Shown here piece after piece: positions 34,431-46,400 of a stretch of DNA of 64,000 bases (its first letter is position 1; every line of letters begins with the position of its first letter). Origin of the DNA: Enoplolaimus lenunculus (lineage: Eukaryota; Nematoda; Enoplea; Enoplida; Thoracostomopsidae). The stretch covers positions 62,001 to 126,000 of the forward strand of contig JASANG010003067.1 in the NCBI GenBank assembly GCA_030248215.1. Reading direction: 5' to 3'. The position numbers were made by a program, and so were the translations under genes. The notes beneath the pieces are model-generated. The model made no database searches, was not told the origin of the DNA, and saw nothing but the letters and a program-made list of their open reading frames with translations.

Positions 34431-37400
34431 CTGAAATCTAAGTTTATATATAACAGGTTCCGAACAATAAGCATGAATTTAAGCGCAAGCACAATTCAAT
34501 CGAAAGCTTAATTCTGAACCAGCAATTCATTATAAAACTGCAAATTGATGATTGTCATCTAAAGGATTACATTCATACAAGAGTATGCAATTAGGTGTCA
34601 TTTGATTAGAAAGCTATATACAGCAACAATTGCTTGCTAGATTATTTATACTAGAGTGCAACCGCGTACATTCTATGTAGAAAAGAATGTACCCAGCGCA
34701 CGTTGCGTTTTGGCCGACCCCTTATTTAGCGCTGGGTTGAAAGTTGCGCAGACAAAAGAAATACATAATACTCTAATGGACAAAAAGTACTCTGTTTACT
34801 GTAGTGGCCCGAATAAGATGGTATCCCCATTTTGTGTCCCAATCAATACGGGTCTGTATCCCTAATAAAAGTTCGTAAGCGGATAGTCCGTAAACCCTAA
34901 TTAGACAACACAAATGTCAATTATCCAAAATTGTAGTGCATAAATGACTCCAGCACTAAATACAGTTGAATTCGAAACATTAAAGCATGCTTAGTATTGA
35001 AAGTACATTCTTAGGAATATTTTGCATTATCACTCAAGGTTTTGATACAAGACAAATGAACGGTTAATTCAACGGATAGTTGCAATACCAAATATATATC
35101 GGTAACAAGGGCGGGTTAAAAATAAATAACAGTCCGTAACCGAATAACAAGGGGTATACTCTGGAGAAGAGAAATAAATATCAGTTTCCTACCCCTCTTT
35201 TTCGGGTCAGTACAGTAGTCTTAGAATTACAGGTGTATTATATCATGGGTCATTTACACCACCCCCGAAATAGGGGGTATATACAGCAAAAACGCAACAC
35301 ACGGTGATACATTTTGTGCAACACGAAATCTGATAGTGGCATATTCTTGTCCAAGAGTGGTCATCCACTCTCGGCATAAACCACCATTGCAAAATTGAAA
35401 GGAAAAGTTGCTGAACAATATAACTAAAATTACTGGTGTAGTACACTGCAAAAAACGGGGAGTAAAATTGACTCTCTCGGAAACAGGCTTTCCCTGACTA
35501 CACAAACTGAGTCAAATTTGACTCCGCCAGAGTGAAATTCGATTCACTGTTGACTCTGGCGGAGTCAAATTTGACTCAGTGTGTGTAGTCAGGAAATGCC
35601 TGTTTACGAGAGAGTCAATTTGACTCCTCATTTTTACAGTGTAGTTTTTCACACTAATGCTATCATGTGAGGTTCCCCCTTCAGTCGAAGGAGAGAACTT
35701 GACTAGATTGTCACAATTTTCTTGCTTAGGCGGAATTTTCAACATTGAAATATCAAAGTTTAATTACGAATTGGATCACTTACCCAAAATTGCATGTTGC
35801 GTACACTTGCGTATCTTGAAATCCGGCACACTTTTCCACCGTACATGTTATCCTAGGTGGGGTCAATGTCGGTTGAACTTCATCCGCTTGCTCAGTATTT
35901 CTTGTTGTGCACTGTTGTTTACATTTATCGGCAAAAAACCATTCAAACGCATAGTACGAGTAACAGCCGCCAAACACAACACCTTAAACAGGTTAAAACC
36001 TCAAAGTGACAGAAGTAGCGTTATGACCTGAATAAAAGATGGGTTGTGAGTTTAAGTTCAAATCAATAGCAGTCGGTATATCTAATTAGAGTCAGTCAGG
36101 GGATAGAGTCCATAAGTCCAAATTACAGTGCAAAAAGGCCAAAGCTGAAGTCAAAAAATATCAGTCTTCACCTCTTATTCGGGTTACTACAGTATGGGAA
36201 AATTCGTCATTTAGTTCTGTAATATTTTTTACTTGATCAACAGGGAAGGTAACTTGCTAAATATGCATAGCGTGACATTCTAGTGCAAAAACCCTCTGCA
36301 GACCATCAATTTTTAGTTGCAACACAGTTTGTGATCGGCAGGTTGTAAACAGATAAAACTAACGAAAACGGATAGTAATGAAACTAACTAAAATGGAAAA
36401 CGTCTATTGAAGTACAAATTTTTTTAAAATGTTTCATGTTTCGAAAACCCAATTGAGACGTGCATATAATGACCAGGGACACTAATTTTTACCGCAAACG
36501 AACATCCGGTTGTGCAGCTATAGAGCTCAGCGACCATAGGAAACTTTCCCAGCTAATACAAAATTACTCGAAACATCACAGATTCATTGAAATATTTTCG
36601 CCCCCTCTTGCATGTTAAGCTTGCTGTGTAGCTCTGCTTGGATTCCCACCGATAACTGGCAAAAATTTACCATCTGTGCTATCTTGACAAGACTGCGACG
36701 CCAAACTTTTTCGTTTCCATTCTTGTTGGTCTCGTTTAAATCGGGCGGCTGAAATGTTAAATATAATATTGTTGAAAAATCTTGCTAAAAGCAAGTAGCT
36801 AAGCGTAGCATTCTATAGGGCTTATATATTAAATTAACAGAAAAGCCTCACTAAAATAACATTTCCAAATTTTAATTATTAATACTTATTCATAAGGTAT
36901 CACTTAAATAACACAAAGTATTTGCGTTATAGGATTGAAATAAATGCAACTAATTATCTGTTAATTAACAAATTTAATTCGTTGCTTTTGTAAGACTAAA
37001 AAATTCGTTTGTAACAAAAACACACCAATTCAGTTCGACCGTTGCATTTTTTAAGTTTAAAATTGTTATCGAAACCTACTATTTGCAAACGGGCAACACG
37101 CGTAACTCAAACCCAACATCGCGCAAGTAATGATCACAACGTAGCGCAGTTGGTATTCTAACGATGGACCCATGCTTGCCTAACAAATTATTTTTAATAT
37201 TTTTGAGAAATATTATTTTAAATAAAAAATCCTTAAATAATAAACAAACTCAACTTAGCTAGCTTCTTCAAATTTGAAACAAATAACATAGCTAGATATC
37301 TCAAATTGTCATTTCGAGTAAGTTCCCCGAGGTACGCCACAAACGGTAGGGGTCGCTTGCGCTTAGATTTATGCTTAGACTTTTGTCGCCAGATTTTGAA

Positions 37401-40400
37401 CACGACCTAATTATACATGTGTTCATATACGGGTAACTTTCGCTATTGTAATCAATGCAATATTACTTCCATAAAACCTTTGTTACGCATAAATGAAAAA
37501 ATTCAGCTTTTTGTAATTAAAATGTTTTATTTATTTTCCAAAAGTATTTTCAAACTCGAACGATCGCTCCGGCATTTCCTGCTGCGATTCTGTCTAAAAT
37601 TCTAAAATTTACAAAAACAGATGACTCAGATTCACTTCGGGGGCAGCCAAGTTCAAGGGGTTGTAATCTGAATATTTCGGAACTTTAACTTTTCTGCAGG
37701 TTTTGAAATTAAAAAATAGAAATCGTAAAGTTCTCCGCACGCGCAACCGTAATGGGTGACTGCTGTTTATTAATTTTTATTAAATCCCGTACTAAAATAA
37801 TAAGTGGCGGATCCACAAATTTTTATGGGTACCGCGTGACATATAAATAGTGAATAAGCGATAAGCCAAACACTATTTTAGTACTGAACCTTAATACAAA
37901 CTTTTGGTTTTGCTGCGGCAGTGAACACAAAGCATTCAGCAACAAAACTTTTCAATAGAGTTTGCATTGGCGCATCAAGAAGAAAGTTGGTTAATCAAAG
38001 CAGATTTGCTTTGTGGAGCTAAATTTTTACTTTTCGAAATTTAGCGACAATTTTCTGATGTTAGTTGGAAAGAAAAAAAGGGAGAGCAAAATCGACACCC
38101 CCCAAAAACGCCGTCACACCACACAAAAAAAAAAAAAAACTCCGCCAGAGTCAAATTTGACTCACTGAGCGACTCATTAAGCCGAATTCGACCCTGCCGG
38201 AGCAAAACCCCCCCGAAAACCCTCAAATTTTGACTCACCCAACCGACCCCATTTTGCAGTGTGAAAACAATAATAGCGGCTTTGGGAACTCATTCTCACG
38301 GCGGGGAGTCGTTTACAATCACCACTGAGTAATATGAAACTGACGCTTGAGGCAAGTGTGCGAGTGCTCGCTGCAAAAAATGACACAAGTTAGCCTCAAT
38401 TCTAAGAGTCAGGGGACAGTAAAAATGGCAAATAATGATTGACAAGGTTATGGCTACATCAATTTCGGAGTAGTAATAACTATTCATTATTAACAAGTCT
38501 ACTCATTTTATCTGTGCTTTAAAAGGAAGGAGAAAAGCATCTGCGGATGTCAAGTACAAATATCCGCAATCACAAATTTTGACACATATGTATCCGTAAC
38601 ACCCTAGATTTAATACTTATTCTAACCGCAGTGTAAAACTGTATTTGATGCAAATACAGAGTTCAACTAAAACAAAGCAAACACAAACTCGGCTTAACGT
38701 ATTTCTCGTAAGTTATCTTATCTGTTGCACAAGTTCAGAGTTAAATTAAGACCGAATGATAACGAGATTAAAGAACAGCCGCTTGACAAAATTCCGTGCC
38801 CATAGTTGAAAGGGGTTATTTAAAATTTAATGCAGCGCGGTACAACGTTAAACAAAAATTTTACCGCGGGCGGAATTGAATTCATGGGCTGACACTATGG
38901 TTTCCAGATCTGAGAGATTTTATTTTCAGAGCCGTCCTTCTATAGAACAGGTTCTAATACAAAAGTATAAGTTTTAGGAGGTCGCTTAAGCTAAATTGAC
39001 ATTTTCGCTTTTGGTTTCAAATGTTGTGGGGTTCTTGTTTTGTGTGTGGTGCTTGGAGCTGTTTTGATATAAAACGATATCTGTCTGACCGCTATTCTTG
39101 CTAAAACTATTTCAGAGATGAAGTTAGAAGCAATCTTGTATAACTTGACTAAAATTCTGTATAACTGAATTTTTTTCCTTCAAAGACGAACTGAAAATTT
39201 CACCTAGCATTCTTCTCGTGCACAATCTCCGCTAAACATTATTCTCGTAGATCATCTGGCTTCGTGTAAAGGTCAGCGGCGGAAGTTTTTTGTGGAACTG
39301 CAATAGAGTACGTTCAAGGCTTGATTAGGTGTAGCCCCTTTTACGCCTTAGGCTTTAGACTTTATTAGGAAGAACACTGGAAAGAACTGATTCTCAAAGT
39401 TGTAATTTTTACCCATTAAAATGGATGAGTGCGCTAAAAATAACTCCGGTGCAGAAACCGCGTTTATAATCCGCCATACTTTTGATCCGGTGACGTATGG
39501 AAAAATGACCCTCCCAAACATGATCTCCATTAAAACGAGGCCCCTGTAATTTTTACGCGAACAATATGGATGTGAAATGTTGATCCTATGAAACACGACT
39601 TGACTCCCGTTTCAGTATAGCCAAATGTTGCAGCGGGAATGAGCAGGAGCTGCTTCCTAAACAAATGTGCTGAATATAACACCCTTGACAGATGACGTCG
39701 TCGATATGTTATCATTCAATACACTAGCAGATGCTTTCTTAACATAAATTAAGCGATAAGATTGGTTTGCATAGTTTAGTATCTAAATTATAGTTTCATT
39801 ACGTTTTATTCGCCAGCTCGAAGTAATTTTTCACTGGGGATAATTTTAATATAGTGCCGAATAAGACTGACCGCATGAAATGGCCGTAGGATTTTAATAG
39901 GGACCTTTTTTCATACGACAGTCTATGAAAATGTGACGCCAGAAAGTTTGTCTGGCGGTCACATTTGGGGTTGGTCATTTTTATGCGACACTCCAGCTTG
40001 TGCCTTGTACTAAACGGCTCAATGTGTAGGATATACACAGTGTTCGGATACTTAAAGTGGCCCTTGTAAACATGATCGGCGAAACATTTTTCTGTGGGAC
40101 TGCAATACTCTAGGCTAAAGTTTTAGACCAATTTTTCAGCTTAGGTTTCGGCTTCGGCTTAGATATAGGTATAAACTCATTCTTACGCTTAGGCATAGGA
40201 ATATACCTATGCTACTGTTAACGCCCTGTCTATTATACATTGGCCCACAAATTCATCTGATGGACACCATAATTTTCAAAATTCTCATGGACAACCTCAT
40301 TCCGAGAATGTTGCTATATGGTTCTTCTGTGACATTTCAGCCAATGCTAACGAAAATGCAGTTAGAGAAACAATTACCGGGCCAATGTATATATCAGTGC

Positions 40401-43400
40401 CGTAAGAGTAGTATAATCATATTCCAAAGCGAAAAATTATTCTAAAGCTTGAGCTTACTTCATAGCAGTCCACGGAAAAACGGTTCGTCTCTGTGAGCCA
40501 TTATCCTACAGGCAAACAGGAGCGTAATTCTGAACCTATACCTCGGGCTTCATAATCAATCAGTTTAACGGTTTGCTAACGATTCAAAGTTTCACTTTGA
40601 AATGGTTCAAATTTTACGAAAACTCGCGATAAGCGCTACACACAGCTGCAATTACGGCTTATACAGAATTCAAAACAAAGCTTTAATGTCAACTGAAAGG
40701 CAGATTAACAATTATAGTAACAATTACAATAAATAATGATACACATATTTCATTAATGGCGATGGTAGTCTTTCTGCTTCCTTCACTCGATGCGTGGTTC
40801 AAGAATATCACCTGACGATCTGAAATCATTAATTTTACACAACTTTTTATTCGACTGAAAAATGACTAAAATATTGGCTGTTAAAATGGAACTAATCAGT
40901 CGGCTTTGCGCAGTGCGCAAAAATTTTTGGATATGCAACAGTCTGCATCCAACTTTCTTTTCACAGAAGAATCACGTGTGTGTTCTAAAAGGAAAACATT
41001 GCAAACGAAGTTAATTGCTGGAAATTTGCCCAAAATCCGTATGTGGAACATTTCAACTTTAATTATATAGGTTGATAGAGCGTTAGTGACTACACTATTT
41101 AAGGCAAGCGGTATATGTAATAAGCAATAGCACACAATGCACAGGGTTTAAAAATTAGTACGCTATGCAGGGTGTAACTGGACATCCGTTTCCGCTAAAA
41201 ATCGGCGTCCGTTTCCGTTGCAGAAATAACGGAACTTCTGTTATTTTAACGACCAGCTATAAATCACGTATATATGAAAAATAACACATTTTGGAAATTT
41301 TTGTACTGCAATATCAATTCTGTTTCCGTTATTTTTACTATCCGTTTACATCCTGACGCTATGTACCATACAAAATCTCCACAAGACATGAGAAGTTTCT
41401 CGCGCTCAAGCGTCGAGCTATTTTAGTCGAGCGGTGGCTGTAGAAGACTTCTCGTCTAAATGGCCAGAGCCTAGATTGTAAATTGAAATTAACAGATTTC
41501 AAATGAAACGGAAACTGTTCATGCCGAAAAAGGTAAAGTTTCGTAGCTTTAAGTTTACGTTAATGTTTTTCAATAAGCATTTTTAAAAACCTACCGTCCA
41601 TGTTCGTACTGAATTCAGCATAATCCGTTTCCATACAAATTCCCGTTAATGTACAACCCCGCACTTTCACATAATACGTCGTGTTTGCTTTCAATTCTCC
41701 GTTACAAAGCTCGTTAACCAATTTATCGCCACAGTCCTCTTCGGATCCTGCAAAAATAATACGTTTCCTTTTGGTCCCGCAGTCATCATAGTGGAATGGG
41801 GGGTGGTCGTCCGAGAAACTCGGATATTCTGTGGGTATTGTTTACTTATTTGAATTTAGTAATTGCTTTAAAGACGCAAATTTGCTTCCAATCATTTTTA
41901 GCAAATGATATCAAAAGCTTTTTCTTGACATTACGGTGGAGGGTGAAATATTTTTCGTCTGTCTGCGCGGACCAGCCAGCGCCAGGTCATACGACTCTTT
42001 ATTTAATGTTCCAATATGTCAATAATTCATCAATTTTTTTTCACAATTTTAAATTTATAACTTCCCACAACTACAGTTTTTGCCATTTAGTAAACATTTA
42101 ACAGCTCTACAATAAATTAGACCCTGAAAAAATGTCAGAACAAGCAGCAGATACAGAATTTTGCGGTATGCGACAATACATTTTCTGTTTCAAAGTTTTA
42201 CAATTTCAAAGCCCGTTACCTAAATTTTCCTATATTTTAAAGTATGATAAATTGCGCCGAAAGCGTAAATTTATTTAATTCGCGTTGCAATCTTGTGTTA
42301 TACTTTTCGCTTACTTGCTAGAAAATACATTGTCAGCTTCAGACGAGTTATTTGCATCGCAAAATTTTCAGCACCGCCAGGGGGCGTGGGGAAATACATC
42401 CGCCATCTTCCTAGATCTGACCACCGGTCAGCACTTACCCACAGTGAATGTTGTATGCGTTTCAGCTGGATCTGAGAAAGGTTTGAACGATTCCAATGAA
42501 GCTTGATAAGGAGGCCAAATCAGGTAGAGCTCGACTTCGCCATACGTCGGATAACTGTAGAGATACTCATCTAGCTAAAAGTAAAATTTGATTAAAACAG
42601 TTATGTAGCGTCAGACTTTCAAGTGTGTGTTGTTCCTATAGCAAATTAATAGTAATAGGTTCCGAAGCTAGCGAACTACAAAAGTTGTGGACCTTGAAAT
42701 TTCACATAATAGCAACGTAAATTGAATACAATGGTTATATTAACCCTTTCTCACATGAATATTTTCTATTTCACCCGAGACTTACTTTTATGCTAGGATT
42801 CGAACTCCAGTGAATGGAGTGGGAGGCGTATACCATCACCATTGAGCTATAGGAGCTTGACGCTCGAGCCCGAGGGGCTCTCACGTCTTGTGGTGATTTA
42901 GTACTTTGTTGCGTAACAGTGTGTCCTACAGCCCATGAATAAATTTAAGAATATTTAGCGTAATCTTAAGCCTAAGCATAACGATGGGCGAAGAACTGTA
43001 TAAAAATTCGGTTTGCAAGTTGTCGGGCGACGAATTTTCGTGAGATCGTTTTTACTCATCGAACAACTAATTAGTTTACACGACTTATAACCAATTTGTG
43101 ATATGTGCTAGAATATAGGCACTGGTAAATGGTCGAACAATAATGTTTTTGTTACCAATTCATGGAAAATTTTGATCTCCAAATTTATAATCAATTCAAT
43201 TCATAAACAAAAGAAAATTAAATTTTAAACTAACATTATAGTCTTCAGTAACCACAATTGACCAGTTTGCGATTGGTCCATTGGTAACAGGAAAGAAATC
43301 TTTCGTGAATCCAAGAGTGATTGTTGTGTATGACGAATCGACACGCCATGGTAGTAGGCTTTCTACAATTTTAGAAGTTGCTAACAGGTTGCAGATATAA

Positions 43401-46400
43401 CCAGGTGCGTAGACAGCACAACATGTCAGAAGGTGTAAAAAACGTTTTAGAGATGCATCGAGATATCAGCTCTTATACACTTCCTTCCTGCAGACGCAAG
43501 ATTAGGTTCACGCAAAAGTGTTTCTTAACGTAAACCTTTGCCTAAACCGCTACGTAAGACTAAGCCCCAGACTAAACCTAAACGTTACAAAAAAGGTTGA
43601 GGGAAAGTGTGCAAGAGTCGTTAAAAGTTTTCTTTGCGGGCCTGGATTTTCGCCTGCACCCTTGGTTTGCTGCAGGGCTGATAAGCGTTTGACGAAGAAT
43701 TACCAACGGACGCATAAGTTTTTGGTCTATTTTGTACTTGTTTTAGTGTTTCAGTTAGAGCAGTGTTAATGTTGAAATGTGTTCAATTCCTACGCGTCAT
43801 GCCGAACCGGTCCCGCCAGCCAAAAGGGGCACACGGGAAAATTTTCGCCCTCTTAAAAAATTTTCGACGTTACTTGCAAGTCATCGAAAACCCTTGTATG
43901 CCCCTTATAAAGGTTTTTTAGTCCTCCGCAGCAAGGTGAGTTGGCAACTGGCCTAAGTAGTACTAATTGCTAATGGACCCACACACCAATTTTACTTCAT
44001 CCGATAACTAAAACGACAAAATTAATATAATAATGGGTCATTTTCTTAATTTAATCTCTGTTCTCCGGTTGAAAATTTAGTATCGGACGCTTGGCCGGAA
44101 TTCTAGTTTCATTTTTAAAATTAAAAAAATTAAATTGTTTTCGCAAAAAAAACTCAAAATTAAAGTTTTAAACTACAAACTTTTATTTGACGTTGACAAT
44201 TTTCGAGTTAGCGGTACTTCGAGTCGGGCTCCATTAACAGTAAAAGTATACTCGGTTGCCGGCTCCAGATCTGGAAGTACAGTCCAGTGACGACCGGCAA
44301 TTTCGGAGATGGTTTGTTCACGTCCGTTTGCGTACCTGAAATTGTATTACCAAAATTACGTAGAGTATAGCAATAAAAGCTCTAAAAGAGCAGCATTGTT
44401 CTCAACTGTATGTAGCACCTAGCGCAAGTTGGTCATTGGTCATCAAACAAGCGAAATTTAGAAGCTGCTTGTTTTAGACTCTACTCATAGAGAGGGTAAA
44501 CGAAATGCAGTAATGCACTGTATACACTAAATTTCGAAGCTCATTATCATTAAACAGAACAAGACATCAAAGCCTGGCTATTCCATGCGTACTTATGTTT
44601 ATAAGACGCTCATAAATTTCGGACCAGAATGGCTTAAAGATAAATTGTTTGAGGAGCAAACGTAATGAGGGATATGAATTTTCTTACCGTATCAAATTAT
44701 TTGAGGACAACAGGTGTAAACATCTCACCTGTCTTTCCCCTCGCTGTGAAGCATGTTTCTAAACTTACTCCAGCGTATACACCGGATAGAACAGTTCATC
44801 TTCTGTGTAGTCGTCACTGTTTTGATGGTTGTCGCCAAAACTGGATTTGTTTGTTTTCCGAGCATTTTCGGTGGCAAACTTTGATTTTGAGGTCGTCACT
44901 GATTTCCACATCAATTTGACACTATTCGACCGGATTACTGCCGAAATTCCAGTCGGATTTCGGATGAACGAATCATCTTCGTCGAAATTTGGTATTTCTA
45001 TCCGATATGAACTGGATTGGGTTGTTGTGCCGTCAGCTTCAGAGTTAGGTTGCGGTTTCAAATCCCAATGATATATCCGGTTGTTTGTCGGTGCGTCACT
45101 GGTCGACGCTAACCACCAATAGTCTCCGATTCCCACTGGATGCTTCGTTGTTGTTGTTTTTGTAGTTTGTGGTGGTGGTGGCAATTTCTTTTTCTTCTTG
45201 TTTTTTCGATTTTGCTGTTTTTCCTTCGTTGGCTTCCATTTTTCTTTGTTGCGGTAGTTTTTCCTTTTGAAATTGTTGCCGTCTTTGCCAGATTCCTGAC
45301 CGTGAGAAAATTTGTCGTTATTTGTCTGATTTTCGTTCTTTGCACTTGATGCCGACTTCGGTTTGGATTTGTGCCATTTATGAAGTTTCCCACGGTTTTT
45401 TTCACGTTTGTCGTTGTTGTTGCTTTTAGTGTTTGCGAGCAGACGTTGGATTTCTCGGTCGGAATAAAAATAATCGTTATCTGAATAATCGATTGTTATT
45501 TGTGTTGCGTCCGTTGTTGGAGTTGTAGTGAATTCATATGTTGTAGTTGTGCTTGTTGTTGTGGTTGTTGTTGCAGTTTTTGTTACTGTTGTTTCTTTTG
45601 CAGTCGAAATATCTGTCGTACCATTGTTTTTTGTTGCTTTTAATTCATTTGTGTGTGGAAATCGAGGTTCTTTGCGTCGTTCTGTCTTCTCACTTTTCGA
45701 CTGATTGCTGCTGTTATCATCTGTATTGTAGTCTTTGTTTCCATCGTCAAGCGCTATTTGTGTCTTGCTTTCTATGGACTTTTCGTGACTAAAAGTGCTA
45801 TTTTCGGCATTGAAATTTCGGCCAGAAGTTCCGCTTGGCTCACCTAACACGACTGGGACCCTACTTTGCTTCGTTGGACCTTGATCTGTGACAGTTTCCG
45901 CAAAATTTTCACCGTGTGATTGTGACGTTTCTTTCGAAGATTTTGGCGTTGGCAATGATATTTCTTCTTTTAGTTGGGATTCATCTCTCGTTGATATAAA
46001 AGGTTCGCTTGTTGCAGAAAAATTGAACTCTCGTTCAGATTTGGATTCAGGTTTGGTTAAGGAGTCAATAGGTCTTGGTTGTGGTACGCCAGAAATTCGT
46101 GGGCTGTCAGGAAAAGTGTCATCAAGTGGAATGTGAGGAGGAGGTTGTGTTTCAGCCTTCTGCCGATGGCTTCCTCTAACGCGATCTTCTGAGATGTCAG
46201 GAGGCGGCTGCGGTTCAATTTTAGTTTCGTTATCGGTTTTAAGTTCAGGTTCAAGCTTAGGCTTATTCTCGTGCATTGTGCTGTTATCCGGTGTGCTCGC
46301 TTCGTTTACATCGTCGACATTTTCAGCGTCGTATTCGCGATAGAAGTAATTTGAATTTTTCGGATTGAAAAATTCATAAAAATCGTACTGCGAGTATTTA

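Larger units (their letters stand above)
37000..40690. other. Long FN3-receptor intron with repeat debris
   Basis: It includes a gtggcggatccacaa remnant (37803), a decayed palindromic MITE (38040-38260), a TTAGGC-type fragment (39255-39365) and a fuller one (40065-40245). No further coding exon was found by eye. Confidence 0.5.

Noticed and set aside
45109-46254. Several plus-strand and alternate minus-strand open frames
   Set aside because: They are shadows of the giant receptor exon, whose low stop density comes from its biased composition.
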